DNA of 64,000 nucleotides from the NCBI GenBank assembly GCA_943846615.1, contig OX044354.1, positions 810,359 through 874,358 on the forward strand, read 5' to 3'. This DNA comes from an uncultured Amylibacter sp. (lineage in GTDB: Bacteria; Pseudomonadota; Alphaproteobacteria; Rhodobacterales; Rhodobacteraceae). A program made the translations under genes and the position numbers. Below the pieces are notes generated by a model. That model was not told the DNA's origin. It did not search any database and worked only from the letters and a program-made list of their open reading frames with translations. Within the stretch, counting starts at the first letter, position 1. Every line of letters begins with the position of its first letter. Shown one piece after another: positions 1 to 8,873 of the stretch.

Positions 1-1450
1 CTTCGGATAATGCTTTTTCAATGGAAACGGGTTTAACGCCCTCGACGGGGATCAGTTTGGACAGGCGATCCACCTGACCGTATGGCATTTGCAAAACGCG
101 ACCAACGTCGCGCACTGCCGCCTTGGACAAGAGGCCACCGAAGGTGATGATTTGGCCAACGCGGTCGCGTCCATACTTTTCCTGAACGTAACGGATGACT
201 TCCTCGCGGCGATCCATACAAAAGTCGATGTCGAAATCGGGCATCGATACACGTTCAGGGTTTAGGAACCGTTCGAACAGCAGTGAGTAGCGCAGAGGAT
301 CAAGGTCGGTGATCGTCAGGGCATAGGCCACCAGTGAACCCGCACCAGAACCACGGCCCGGACCGACGGGGATGTTGTTTTCCTTGGACCAATGGATGAA
401 GTCGGCAACAATTAAGAAGTAGCCCGGGAATCCCATTCCCTCGATAATGCCAAGTTCGAAATCGAGGCGTTCTTGGTATTCTTCGACCGTGGCTGCATGG
501 GGAATGACAGCCAAACGATCCTTTAGGCCTTCGTTCGCTTGGCGACGCAGTTCTTCGACTTCGTCTTCGGCGAATTTGGGCAGGATGGGATCGCGTTTGT
601 AGGTTTTGAACGCACAGCGTTTGGCGATTTCAATGGTGTTATCGATAGCCTCTGGCAGGTCAGAAAACAGTTCCATCATTTCATCGGTAGATTTGAAATA
701 ATGTTCGGGGGTTAAACGGCGACGCCCCTCTTGTTGATCGACATAGGTGCCTTCGGAAATACACAGCAGGGCATCATGCGCCGCGTACATATCGCGCTTG
801 GGGAAATAGACGTCATTGGTGGCGACCAATGGCAGGTTCATCGCGTAGGCCATTTCGACGAAATGTTGTTCGGTTGCGGCCTCTTCTGGCGTGTACTTTT
901 CGCCGTCTGATCCGTGGCGTTGCAATTCGACGTATGTGCGGTTTTCGAAAATTTCAGACAGGTGTTTCATCAACATCTGTGCTTTGTCGATTTGACCGTC
1001 CTGTAGCAATTGACCGATCGGGCCAAGTGCGCCGCCCGTTAAACAAATTAGACCTTCGTTATGGGCTTGGAGTTGTGCGGTGGTGACATGGGGTGGTTCA
1101 TCACCTGATTCCAAGAATAGGCAAGAATTGAGCTTCATCAAGTTTAGATAGCCCGCTTCGTTTTGAGCCAACAAAACCAATGGCAGTGGTGCGGGATTGC
1201 GATCACGAGGGTTATCCGCCTTGGCGTACGCCAGATCAACCTGACATCCGACAATCGGCTGCACACCCGCGCCCGATGCCATTTCCGAAAATTCCAACGC
1301 CGCGAACATGTTGTTGCTGTCAGTCAGGGCAACCGCTGGTTGGCCTGCTTTGGCCACAACATCGGGCAGCTTTTTGACATGCATAGCGCCCTCTAACAAG
1401 GAATAGGCGGAGTGCAGGCGCAAGTGAATGAATCGGTTTCTGTTTCTCAT
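1..1450 (-). CDS. dnaE: DNA polymerase III subunit alpha, N-terminal part (runs off window edge)
   Basis: This is the catalytic alpha subunit of the replicative DNA polymerase III. The ATG at 1448-1450 opens a frame that stays open to position 1, giving about 483 residues of a protein that is normally about 1150. The N-terminus reads [16 protein letters not shown], the first strand of the PHP domain typical of DnaE. Later come [16 protein letters not shown], a signature of C-family polymerases, and [12 protein letters not shown], which holds the first catalytic aspartates of the palm. The C-terminal fingers, beta-clamp-binding and OB regions lie outside the window. The neighbouring MFS gene is on the same strand and ends 38 bases upstream of this start. 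Identification is secure; only the 5' part of the gene can be described. Confidence 0.97.
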   Translation of the reverse strand, partial: MRNRNRFIHLRLHSAYSLLEGAMHVKKLPDVVAKAGQPAVALTDSNNMFAALEFSEMASGAGVQPIVGCQVDLAYAKADNPRDRNPAPLPLVLLAQNEAGYLNLMKLNSCLFLESGDEPPHVTTAQLQAHNEGLICLTGGALGPIGQLLQDGQIDKAQMLMKHLSEIFENRTYVELQRHGSDGEKYTPEEAATEQHFVEMAYAMNLPLVATNDVYFPKRDMYAAHDALLCISEGTYVDQQEGRRRLTPEHYFKSTDEMMELFSDLPEAIDNTIEIAKRCAFKTYKRDPILPKFAEDEVEELRRQANEGLKDRLAVIPHAATVEEYQERLDFELGIIEGMGFPGYFLIVADFIHWSKENNIPVGPGRGSGAGSLVAYALTITDLDPLRYSLLFERFLNPERVSMPDFDIDFCMDRREEVIRYVQEKYGRDRVGQIITFGGLLSKAAVRDVGRVLQMPYGQVDRLSKLIPVEGVKPVSIEKALSE

Positions 1451-1488
1451 GGGGGCAAGCTACAGCAGTTGAGCGGGTCGCCCAATAC

Positions 1489-2715
1489 CTAACCGTCGTG
1501 TCGCGCGGAATATCGTGATTGACGCCAGATGAAATAGAGGATGGTGATCGTGATGATGTCCAATACACCAGCCACGACATACGGTGCGCCTGGGAAATAG
1601 ATTGGGGCCGTTTCGGATGCGAAATAGAAGAATGCGCCCGTCATCACCACGGGGCCGATGATTGTGGCGATTGCGCCAACGGATGTGAACACGCCTTGTA
1701 ATTCGCCTTGGGCATCATCGGGGGTGGCGCGGGCGGCGATGCCCTGAAGGGATGGAGTAGTCAGGAATGAGAGCGCCATTGCGAAGATGACCACATATAC
1801 CATCCAGCCCGTGGTGACGAATGCGATGGCGAAATGTGACAGGATGGACACGGCTAACCCAAGCCCCAATGAATTCCATTCACCAATGCGCGGGACGATG
1901 ATGCGGATTAAGTAACCTTGGGTAAAGGCCAGCGTTATGCCAAAGGCGGCCAGAGAGAAGCCAACCTGTGTTGTTGACCAATCGAATTTTTCGATTGTGT
2001 AAAATGCCCAGACCGCGGGATATGAATAAAAGGCGATTTGGTGGATGAAAAACATCAACATCAGAGTGCGGCCACGAGGTAATTTTGCCACCTGCCCCAA
2101 TGCGCCGAACGGATTGATACGCCGCCAATCCAAGGCGCGGCGCACCTTATCTGTGACGGTTTCAGATAGAACGAACATGCCGAATGCCAGATTTGCAAAT
2201 GCCAAAATGGCGGCCGCGAAAAAGGGTACGCGCGATCCGAATTCCGCCAACAAGCCCCCGATCATCGGGCCTGCGATAAAACCAACGCCAAATGCCGCGC
2301 CGATCAGGCCGAAGTTTTGCGCCTTCTCTTCGGGTTTGGATATGTCGGCGATGAATGCGGTAGCAGTGGAATGGGTGGCGGATGCGATGCCCGCGATGAC
2401 ACGCCCGATTAGCAAAACCCAGATTGATCCGGTAAAGCCCATAATCACATAGTCTACGCCGACCACAAAGAGGGATAATAACAATACAGGTTTGCGCCCG
2501 TATCGATCAGATAGCCCACCGATTGCGGGGCTAAAGAGAAATTGCATGATTGCGAAGGACGCGGTTAGTGCACCGCCCCATAATGCGGCCTCTGCCAATC
2601 CTTTGTCCAGTAACTCGCGGATCAGATCGGGCGTGACAGGCATAATCAGACCGATGCCCATCGCGTCGATGACCACAGTTAACAGGACAAATGTTACGGC
2701 GAGCTTCTTATTCAT
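1489..2715 (-). CDS. MFS transporter, TCR/Tet-like drug exporter
   Basis: Predicted inner-membrane proton-coupled exporter of 408 residues with about 12 transmembrane segments. The start chosen is the ATG at 2713-2715 (MNKKLAVTF), because it begins directly at the first membrane helix; a GTG at 2763 would add 16 poorly hydrophobic residues. The loop 2-3 motif A reads GGLSDRYGRKPVLL and motif C-like glycines occur in helix 5 (GAAFGVGFIAGPMIGG), both typical of the TCR/Tet subfamily of drug:H+ antiporters. The substrate cannot be inferred. It is divergent from the acyl-CoA dehydrogenase at 2875, and the two share a 159-base control region with a tandem repeat. Confidence 0.88.
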   Translation of the reverse strand: MNKKLAVTFVLLTVVIDAMGIGLIMPVTPDLIRELLDKGLAEAALWGGALTASFAIMQFLFSPAIGGLSDRYGRKPVLLLSLFVVGVDYVIMGFTGSIWVLLIGRVIAGIASATHSTATAFIADISKPEEKAQNFGLIGAAFGVGFIAGPMIGGLLAEFGSRVPFFAAAILAFANLAFGMFVLSETVTDKVRRALDWRRINPFGALGQVAKLPRGRTLMLMFFIHQIAFYSYPAVWAFYTIEKFDWSTTQVGFSLAAFGITLAFTQGYLIRIIVPRIGEWNSLGLGLAVSILSHFAIAFVTTGWMVYVVIFAMALSFLTTPSLQGIAARATPDDAQGELQGVFTSVGAIATIIGPVVMTGAFFYFASETAPIYFPGAPYVVAGVLDIITITILYFIWRQSRYSARHDG

Positions 2716-2874
2716 CCGTTCTTCTTGCGCAGAACTGGGTGTGAATGACAAGCCCGTCGCCACGTTACAATTCGTTATATTTGTGTGACCTTTCGTTATA
2801 TTTTTGTGACCTAACGTTTAGCCTTTCAATAGATCATTCGATTGGTAAAATGGGCGAAACGAAAGAGATTTATT
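2716..2874. promoter_or_regulatory. Divergent control region with 21-bp tandem repeat
   Basis: This stretch separates the divergent MFS exporter and acyl-CoA dehydrogenase starts and must hold both promoters. Two near-identical 20-mers lie at 2771-2790 and 2792-2811, offset by exactly 21 bp (two helical turns). They share TTCGTTATATTT and TGTGACC and differ at one position. The second copy is followed by TAACG, so CGTTA at 2794-2798 also pairs as an inverted repeat with TAACG at 2812-2816. This geometry suits a dimeric regulator binding side by side on one DNA face. The regulator is unknown. Confidence 0.5.
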
Positions 2875-4653
2875 ATGTACGATGCTTCTGAAAACGACCT
2901 GCGCTTTGCCATTCAACACGGGCTAGATGCCAAAATGCGTGAGATGGTGGCGAGTGTGTATGATCTGTCGGATGACACGGTTGATGCGGTGTTATCAGAA
3001 GCAGCGAAATTTTCGCGTGATGTGTTGGCCCCGTTGAACCATTCGGGCGATATTGAGGGGTGCACATGGCACCCCGACAATCGTGTGACGACGCCCAAAG
3101 GTTTCAAAGAAGCGTTCCAGCAGATGGCCGAAGCAGGTTGGTGTTCGATGGAAGCATCCGAGGAATATGGCGGGCAAGCCATGTCCAAGATCCTGTCGGC
3201 GGCGACGGCGGAAATGTGGCATTCGGCAAATTTGGCGTTCTCATTGTGTCATTTGCTATCCCAAGGCCAAATTCACGCCTTGGAAACATTCGGCAGTGAT
3301 GACCAGAAGCAGACGTATTTGCCAAAGTTGGTGGATGGAACGTGGACGGGCACGATGAACCTGACGGAGCCGCATGCGGGTACGGATTTGGGCGCGTTGA
3401 AATCATCCGCGACGCGCGATGGCGATAATTACCGCATCAAGGGTCAGAAGATTTTCATAACTTATGGTGATCACGATATGGCCGAAAACATTGTGCATTT
3501 GGTTTTGGCACGTGTTGATGGTGCACCCGCAGGAATCAAAGGGATTTCGTTATTTATCGTACCGAAGTTCATGGTGAACGCGGATGGATCGCTGGGCGCA
3601 CAGAACGATGTGAAATGTGTTTCGATTGAACACAAGCTGGGGATCAACGGATCACCTACGTCTATTTTGCAGTTTGGTGAAAACGAGGGTGCCGTGGGGT
3701 ACTTGGTTGGCGAAGAGAACCAAGGTTTGCAGATTATGTTTGCCATGATGAACGATGCGCGCTTTGGCGTGGGGGTTCAGGGATTATCCATCGCGAACCG
3801 CGCGTTTCATCAGGCGAAATCATATGCGGCGGAACGGGTTCAAGGCATACCGATGGAGCGTGAGTTGGGTGATACCATTCAACACCATCCCGATGTGATG
3901 CGTTTACTGTCAGGCATGCGCGCGGAAATCGAAGCGATGCGGGGCATTATGGTGTATTCCGCCGCAGCGAATGATTTGGCTAAGAATAAAGCAGGTGATA
4001 GTGCATTTTGGGCGTCGCGTTCGGAATTGATGATCCCGATCCTGAAGGGTTGGTTGACGGAACGATCCGTTTCGATTGCCTCCGATGGTGTTCAGGTACA
4101 CGGTGGCATGGGGTTCATCGAGGAAACGGGCGCAGCACAACATTACCGCGACGCGCGTATTTTACCGATTTACGAAGGCACCACAGCCATTCAAGCGAAT
4201 GATTTGATATATCGCAAAACGTTGCGTGATCAGGGCGTGGCGGTACGGGCATTGGTAGCGGATGTTAGCGAAACCGCGAAAACCCTGTCAACCAGTGATG
4301 ATACAATTAGCACAGCGGCCAAGGCATTGGTGAATGCGGCGCAGGCGGCAGATGGTGCGATTGGTGCGATCCTGACGGGCGGCATGTCGATGCGCGAAAG
4401 TGGTGCCGTATCTGTGCCATTAATGATGATGTTGGGGACGTTATGTGGTGGCTGGATGACATTAAAATCCGCACAGGCCGCGCAGGAACAAAAAGATAGC
4501 GGTAATTGGGATCAGACCTTTTTGGACGCAAAAATTGCCTATGCGCATGTTTTTGCCACGCAATCCCTGCCCCAAGTTGATCGTTACGCCCAAACTATCA
4601 AGGCAGGCGGTACGGCAGTAGAAGCGGTTTCACCTGAAATGCTGTGGGCATAG
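2875..4653 (+). CDS. Acyl-CoA dehydrogenase (FadE/DmdC-like, long form)
   Basis: FAD-dependent enzyme that desaturates an acyl-CoA at the alpha-beta position and passes electrons to ETF. The protein has 592 residues, the long form with an extra C-terminal helical domain, as in the 3-methylmercaptopropionyl-CoA dehydrogenase (DmdC) group of roseobacters. The middle domain shows MNLTEPHAGTDLG and KIFITYGDHD, and the segment with the catalytic glutamate reads ILPIYEGTTAIQANDL. The start is the ATG at 2875 (MYDASEND), preceded by AAAGAGA; a TTG 33 bases upstream is less likely. Whether the substrate is a fatty acyl-CoA or MMPA-CoA from DMSP cannot be decided, because no dmdB or dmdD gene is adjacent. 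Confidence 0.9.
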   Translation: MYDASENDLRFAIQHGLDAKMREMVASVYDLSDDTVDAVLSEAAKFSRDVLAPLNHSGDIEGCTWHPDNRVTTPKGFKEAFQQMAEAGWCSMEASEEYGGQAMSKILSAATAEMWHSANLAFSLCHLLSQGQIHALETFGSDDQKQTYLPKLVDGTWTGTMNLTEPHAGTDLGALKSSATRDGDNYRIKGQKIFITYGDHDMAENIVHLVLARVDGAPAGIKGISLFIVPKFMVNADGSLGAQNDVKCVSIEHKLGINGSPTSILQFGENEGAVGYLVGEENQGLQIMFAMMNDARFGVGVQGLSIANRAFHQAKSYAAERVQGIPMERELGDTIQHHPDVMRLLSGMRAEIEAMRGIMVYSAAANDLAKNKAGDSAFWASRSELMIPILKGWLTERSVSIASDGVQVHGGMGFIEETGAAQHYRDARILPIYEGTTAIQANDLIYRKTLRDQGVAVRALVADVSETAKTLSTSDDTISTAAKALVNAAQAADGAIGAILTGGMSMRESGAVSVPLMMMLGTLCGGWMTLKSAQAAQEQKDSGNWDQTFLDAKIAYAHVFATQSLPQVDRYAQTIKAGGTAVEAVSPEMLWA

Positions 4654-4675
4654 ATAAAAACCTACAAAATGCGAC

Positions 4676-4698
4676 AACTGTCGGAATCGGCAGTTTTT
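4676..4698 (+). terminator. Intrinsic terminator after acyl-CoA dehydrogenase
   Basis: AACTGTCG and CGGCAGTT form an eight-pair stem (one G-T pair) around the loop GAAT, followed by a short T run. It lies 23 bases after the acyl-CoA dehydrogenase stop and separates that gene from tauA. Confidence 0.7.
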
Positions 4699-4845
4699 GA
4701 GTCGCCCTATCGGTCTAAATTATTTTGTTTTCAGTTTTACCTTGGTTGTACAGGGCTATTCGTGCAAGCTGGCCTTGGATTCGTCGAAAAGGCGAAACTT
4801 TGAAGTCATAAAAAATGACAAACTTGCCAACTTGGGAGAATACAA

Positions 4846-5832
4846 ATGAAATTCACAAAAACACTTACAGCTATGGCCGTGGCCCTTGCTGCGACAACAA
4901 GCACAGCGTCTGCATTGGACGAACTGGTTGTTGGTTACTTCTTGGAGTGGCCAACTGCGAACCAATTCGCACAAGCAAACGATCTATACGACAAAGCATT
5001 GGGCATCCCAGTTAAATGGGTTTCTTTCGATGCGGGTACTGCGATGTCAGCTGCTATGGCATCTGGTGACGTTCACATTTCATACTCACAAGGTGTGACA
5101 CCATTCTTGGTTGCAACTGCTGCTGGTCAAGATTTGCAAGTGATCGACATTGCTGAAACATATTCAGACAACAACAACTGTGTTGTACGTTCTACATTGG
5201 AAATCGACAGCGACAACGCAATGGAATTGAAAGGCAAGCAAGTTGCTTTGCCAATCGGTACCGCTGCGCACTCTGATTTCTTGGCTCAAATCGGCCACTT
5301 TGGTCTTGCTGAATCTGACTTTAAAATCGTTGACATGACACCTGTTGATTCTGCTGCTGCTTTCGCATCAGGTGAATTTGACATGGTTTGTGGTTGGGGC
5401 GGCCCATTGCGTCGTATGAAAGAGCACGGCAACGTGATGCTTTCTGGTGCAGAAAAAGAAGCTGTTTCAGGCGTTATCTATGACATTACATCAACGCCAT
5501 CATCCTTCGCAGAAGCGAACCCAGATGTTGTTGCAAAGTTCTTGAAGGTGACTTCAGACATGAACGCAATGTACGCCGAAAACCGCGAGCCAATGATTGC
5601 CGATATCGCTAAAGAAGCTGGTATGGACATCGAAGGCACAACTGCGATCCTAGACGTGATGAACTTCATGTCAGCTGAAACACAGTTGTCTGATCAATGG
5701 ATGGGCGGCTGGTTGGCTGGCGATCTGAAGCGTCAAGCTGATGCTCTTGAAGCTGCCGGTAAAATCAAAGCTTTGGACGACTACGAAGCATTGGTTAACA
5801 CATCTTACCTTACTGCTGCACAAGGCATGTAA
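4846..5832 (+). CDS. tauA: Taurine-type ABC transporter, periplasmic substrate-binding protein
   Basis: Binds an organosulfonate, probably taurine, in the periplasm and delivers it to TauBC. The protein has 328 residues with a Sec signal peptide (MKFTKTLTAMAVALAA, cleavage probably after TASA near residue 23). The mature part resembles the TauA/SsuA/NMT1 family: ELVVGYFLEWPT, then ISYSQGVTPFLVA and FDMVCGWGGPLRR. The start is supported by GGGAGAA eight bases upstream. Codon choice differs visibly from the flanking genes, with many GCT, GCA and GTT codons, which fits a highly expressed binding protein. It is followed by a strong hairpin and then tauB and tauC. Taurine is inferred from family and gene order; a related sulfonate or amine is possible. 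Confidence 0.87.
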   Translation: MKFTKTLTAMAVALAATTSTASALDELVVGYFLEWPTANQFAQANDLYDKALGIPVKWVSFDAGTAMSAAMASGDVHISYSQGVTPFLVATAAGQDLQVIDIAETYSDNNNCVVRSTLEIDSDNAMELKGKQVALPIGTAAHSDFLAQIGHFGLAESDFKIVDMTPVDSAAAFASGEFDMVCGWGGPLRRMKEHGNVMLSGAEKEAVSGVIYDITSTPSSFAEANPDVVAKFLKVTSDMNAMYAENREPMIADIAKEAGMDIEGTTAILDVMNFMSAETQLSDQWMGGWLAGDLKRQADALEAAGKIKALDDYEALVNTSYLTAAQGM

Positions 5833-5843
5833 GTAAACCCTTT

Positions 5844-5879
5844 GGGCGTGGCGTCACGGTGATTCCACGCCCTTTTTTT
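5844..5879 (+). terminator. Strong hairpin with T-tract between tauA and tauB
   Basis: GGGCGTGG at 5844-5851 pairs perfectly with CCACGCCC at 5865-5872, followed by seven Ts. It sits in the 69-base gap between tauA and tauB. A partial terminator here would make more binding protein than membrane complex, the usual stoichiometry for ABC importers. Confidence 0.85.
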
Positions 5880-5901
5880 CATTCTAAATTCTGGGGACAC
5901 T

Positions 5902-6699
5902 ATGTCAGGTTTGATCATCGACAATGTATCTATGACCTTCGAGTTGCCAAATGGCGGCAAGGTTGAGGCATTGAAAAACATCAATTTGGACATCAAAGAA
6001 GGCGAGCTGATGTCAGTTCTAGGCCCTTCGGGATGTGGCAAATCAACACTTTTAAACATTCTGGCTGGCTTCTTAGCCCCGACAGAAGGGGTTATGACCC
6101 TTTCAGGTGAGCCAATCACAGCCCCAAGTTCCGAACGCGGAATGGTATTCCAGCATGGTGCCTTGTTCGAATGGATGAACGTTGCCAAGAACATCGGTTT
6201 TGGCCCAAAAATGAAGGGCACACCGCAAGCCGAGATCGACGCCAAAGTTGAAGAATTGTTGGATATCGTTGGTCTGCAAGATTTCGCGGAAAAGATGATC
6301 TATGAGATGTCAGGTGGTATGCAGCAACGTGTGGCATTGGCCCGTTGTTTGGCAAATGAGCCCGACGTTATTTTGATGGACGAGCCTTTGGGTGCCTTGG
6401 ACGCGTTGACACGTGAAAAAATGCAATCGCTGGTTTTGGATATTTGGAAGAAGACGGGTAAAACCATCATCCTGATCACCCACTCGGTAGAGGAAGCGTT
6501 GTTGTTGGGTGAACGCCTGATCGTGATGGCGCCACGCCCTGGTCGTATTCACAAGGAATACCGTTTACCATTTGCCGAGTTGGGTGTTGGAGCGGATTTA
6601 CGCGAAGTGAAACGCCATGACGAATTTGGCCCCACACGCGACGAGATTCTGAATATGATTTGGAATATGGAAGAAGAAATTATGGGACGGGCGGAGTAA
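5902..6699 (+). CDS. tauB: Taurine-type ABC transporter, ATP-binding protein
   Basis: Cytoplasmic ATPase of the TauABC importer, 265 residues. All ABC motifs are present: Walker [11 protein letters not shown]-loop VFQHGALFEW, signature MSGGMQQR, Walker B DVILMDEPLGALD, and the H-loop ITHSVEEA. The ABC_NrtD_SsuB_TauB subclass is suggested by the short single domain without a C-terminal regulatory extension and by the NIFGF-like stretch KNIGFGPKMKG. GGGGACACT upstream provides the ribosome site. The gene ends five bases before the tauC start, so both are one transcription unit. Confidence 0.92.
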   Translation: MSGLIIDNVSMTFELPNGGKVEALKNINLDIKEGELMSVLGPSGCGKSTLLNILAGFLAPTEGVMTLSGEPITAPSSERGMVFQHGALFEWMNVAKNIGFGPKMKGTPQAEIDAKVEELLDIVGLQDFAEKMIYEMSGGMQQRVALARCLANEPDVILMDEPLGALDALTREKMQSLVLDIWKKTGKTIILITHSVEEALLLGERLIVMAPRPGRIHKEYRLPFAELGVGADLREVKRHDEFGPTRDEILNMIWNMEEEIMGRAE

Positions 6700-6704
6700 T
6701 CGAT

Positions 6705-8093
6705 ATGACAATTTTCAACACACCAATCCCCGCAACAATCGGCGAATTTATTTCGCTTAACACACCAGATGGCGGCGAAGTTGCCAGCCTGTTATCCACA
6801 ACATTCTGGATGATTTTCGGTATCGCAATCATCTTTGGCATTTATCTGTTGTTCAGTGCAGGTAGCTGGTTGATCCATAAGTTATTCATGGATGGCCGTG
6901 ACAAAGCAAAAGGTTACACCAGCCTGAAAACCGTAACATTTGGTGACGAAAGCGCGGTTGTTGCCAACCGTTTTGCATCCGTTGCATCTGTTATTGCTGT
7001 TTTCTTTTTCTGGGCATTGGCAACGGGTTCATCCCTATTGGGACCAATCCAATTACCGGCACCATTTCAGGGCGAAACCAGCTTTGAATACACGGCCGTG
7101 AATGCCGCGGGTGAGAGCGATACAGCAACGGTTAATCTGTTGGTTCACGCGTTTGACGCCAAACCAAACATGGCGGCGGCAGAAGCGAAAGCATCTGGGT
7201 TTGCCCAAAATGGTGCATTGAAAATCCGTGAACGTCGTACGGCGTTATTGTCATCCAAGAAAATTGGCGCCAAAGAGACCGAAGGTTTCCAAGTAACGCA
7301 TGTCAACGGCGAAGCAATCACCGCTGGTGGCACAGTTGATTTTGGTAACGGCGAAGTATTGCTGACACCCAAAGGCAGCCTGCAAGTACGCCCATACGGC
7401 GGCATGACAATGGAAGCATTGTACCTTCCATCACCCGAAGGTGTTTGGAAAAGTTTCGTTCAATTGAACAAAGAGGGCTACACCAACGTGGGCCTTTGGG
7501 AAAACGTCTTCTGGTCATTGATCCGCGTTGTCCTTGGTTTCGCACTGGGGTGTTTGTTTGGTATTCCATTGGGCTTTGCCATGGGTCTGTCAAATTGGTT
7601 CCGTGGTTGGTTTGACCCAATCGTTGAATTCATGCGTCCTGTGCCGCCATTGGCCTTGATCCCATTGATCATCATTTGGTTCGGTATCGGTGAGCAAGGC
7701 AAGATCAGTCTGTTGTTCTTGGCCGCGCTATGGATCATGACAATCGCCGCACGTGCAGGTGTTTCCGGTGTGAATATTTCCAAAGTTCACGCCGCATATT
7801 CACTGGGCGCAACGAAGCGTCAGCTATTGATGAAGGTTATTTTGCCAAACTCCTTGCCTGAAATTTTCACCGGTGCGCGTGTTGCCATGGGTGTTTGTTG
7901 GGGTACGGTTGTGGCCGCGGAATTGGTTGCGGCGGAAAAAGGTGCGGGTAAGATGATTATCGCGGCGTCTAAATTCCAGCTGACCGATATCGTGATCATC
8001 GGTATCATCATCATCGGCATCATCGGTTTCGCAATCGAAGTTCTGATGCGCAAAATAGAAAACCGTTTGATCCCTTGGAAAGGGCGCGGATAA
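6705..8093 (+). CDS. tauC: Taurine-type ABC transporter permease with large periplasmic insert
   Basis: Membrane permease of the importer, 462 residues where TauC/SsuC proteins usually have about 270. Residues 265-455 are the normal BPD_transp domain, with the EAA loop HAAYSLGATKRQLLMKVILP that docks the ATPase. The extra N-terminal 265 residues contain two predicted membrane helices (about 33-53 and 90-108) and then a soluble, presumably periplasmic segment. That segment shows SFEYTAVNAAGESDTATV (126-143) and VNGEAITAGGTVDFGNGEV (200-218), which look like the end and beginning of VCBS/cadherin-like beta-sandwich repeats. The start is the ATG at 6705, five bases after tauB; an in-frame ATG at 6660 lies inside tauB. 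Permease identity is firm; the insert's role is unknown. Confidence 0.88.
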   Translation: MTIFNTPIPATIGEFISLNTPDGGEVASLLSTTFWMIFGIAIIFGIYLLFSAGSWLIHKLFMDGRDKAKGYTSLKTVTFGDESAVVANRFASVASVIAVFFFWALATGSSLLGPIQLPAPFQGETSFEYTAVNAAGESDTATVNLLVHAFDAKPNMAAAEAKASGFAQNGALKIRERRTALLSSKKIGAKETEGFQVTHVNGEAITAGGTVDFGNGEVLLTPKGSLQVRPYGGMTMEALYLPSPEGVWKSFVQLNKEGYTNVGLWENVFWSLIRVVLGFALGCLFGIPLGFAMGLSNWFRGWFDPIVEFMRPVPPLALIPLIIIWFGIGEQGKISLLFLAALWIMTIAARAGVSGVNISKVHAAYSLGATKRQLLMKVILPNSLPEIFTGARVAMGVCWGTVVAAELVAAEKGAGKMIIAASKFQLTDIVIIGIIIIGIIGFAIEVLMRKIENRLIPWKGRG

Positions 8094-8101
8094 CATCTAT
8101 T

Positions 8102-8126
8102 CTAGCCTCCAACACTGGAGGCTAGG
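8102..8126 (+). promoter_or_regulatory. Perfect hairpin sequestering the ribosome binding site of the M48 lipoprotein gene
   Basis: CTAGCCTCCA (8102-8111) and TGGAGGCTAG (8116-8125) form a perfect ten-base-pair stem around the loop ACAC. The 3' arm contains GGAGG at 8117-8121, the only Shine-Dalgarno sequence for the ATG at 8127, and the stem ends one base before that ATG. No T-tract follows, so it is not a standard terminator for tauC. The structure would hide the ribosome site unless melted or bound. Confidence 0.6.
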
Positions 8127-8873
8127 ATGCTTAAAAAATTAACTTTGATTCTGGGGGTCGGTTTAGCAGGTTGCGTAGAAGCACCAGCCCCGGCCCCCAC
8201 CCCTTCGCCCACAAAAGAAACGGTTAAAACAACCGGCCCACAGTACTTTCGTACCGAGGCATCCGGTCTAGCGGCATTCAAACGTATTTCCGCAAAAATC
8301 GATCCTGTGGCGACACGCATTTGCAAAGACTTTCATAGCGACAAACCCCCGACATTTTGCGATTTTCAGTTCCTGATCCGCAAGAGTGCCAAAGAACCGC
8401 CAAACGCATTCCAATCTGTAGATCGTTCGGGGCGCCCTACGATTACGTTTAATTCTAATATGTTGCGTGCCGTAAAAAACGACAATGAAATTGGATTTAT
8501 TTTAGCGCATGAAACGGGTCATCAGATTGCTGGGCATTTGACGAAAACCCGTACAAACGCAACCACGGGTGCGATTTTGGGCGCGGTTTTGGCTGGTGTT
8601 GTTGGCGTTGATCCGCAAGTCGGTGTCGATCTTGGTGCGCGTGTCGGTGTACTTCAATATTCCAAGAAATTTGAGTTGCAGGCGGATGTGTTAGCGACAC
8701 ATATTTCGCATCGCGCAGGGTTTAATCCGCTGATTGGCGCGGAGTCGTTTCAACGGTTTGGTGGCGCAAAATCTCAACCGCTTAGCACTCATCCAGGATC
8801 AATTGATCGCATCGCAATTGTTAAGGCAACTTATCAACGCATTTTACGTGGTGATCGCTCGATCAGCTGGTAG
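8127..8873 (+). CDS. M48-family metalloprotease lipoprotein
   Basis: Predicted zinc metalloprotease anchored as a lipoprotein, 248 residues. The N-terminus is a short lipoprotein signal with lipobox LAGC (Cys16), followed by a proline-rich linker (residues 17-28). The zinc motif HETGH is at 128-132 within LAHETGHQIAGH, and the third-ligand helix ELQADVLAT starts at Glu183, as in the M48 (HtpX/BepA/LoiP) superfamily. It probably acts on outer-membrane or envelope proteins from the periplasmic side. The gene follows tauC by 33 bases and has its ribosome site locked in a hairpin. Its stop abuts the stop of the convergent MATE gene. Confidence 0.88.
   Translation: MLKKLTLILGVGLAGCVEAPAPAPTPSPTKETVKTTGPQYFRTEASGLAAFKRISAKIDPVATRICKDFHSDKPPTFCDFQFLIRKSAKEPPNAFQSVDRSGRPTITFNSNMLRAVKNDNEIGFILAHETGHQIAGHLTKTRTNATTGAILGAVLAGVVGVDPQVGVDLGARVGVLQYSKKFELQADVLATHISHRAGFNPLIGAESFQRFGGAKSQPLSTHPGSIDRIAIVKATYQRILRGDRSISW

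Noticed and set aside
2045..2452. 135-codon open frame on the plus strand inside the MFS gene
   Set aside because: It is antisense to a well-supported transporter gene, with no family features and a composition expected from a mirrored membrane-protein frame.
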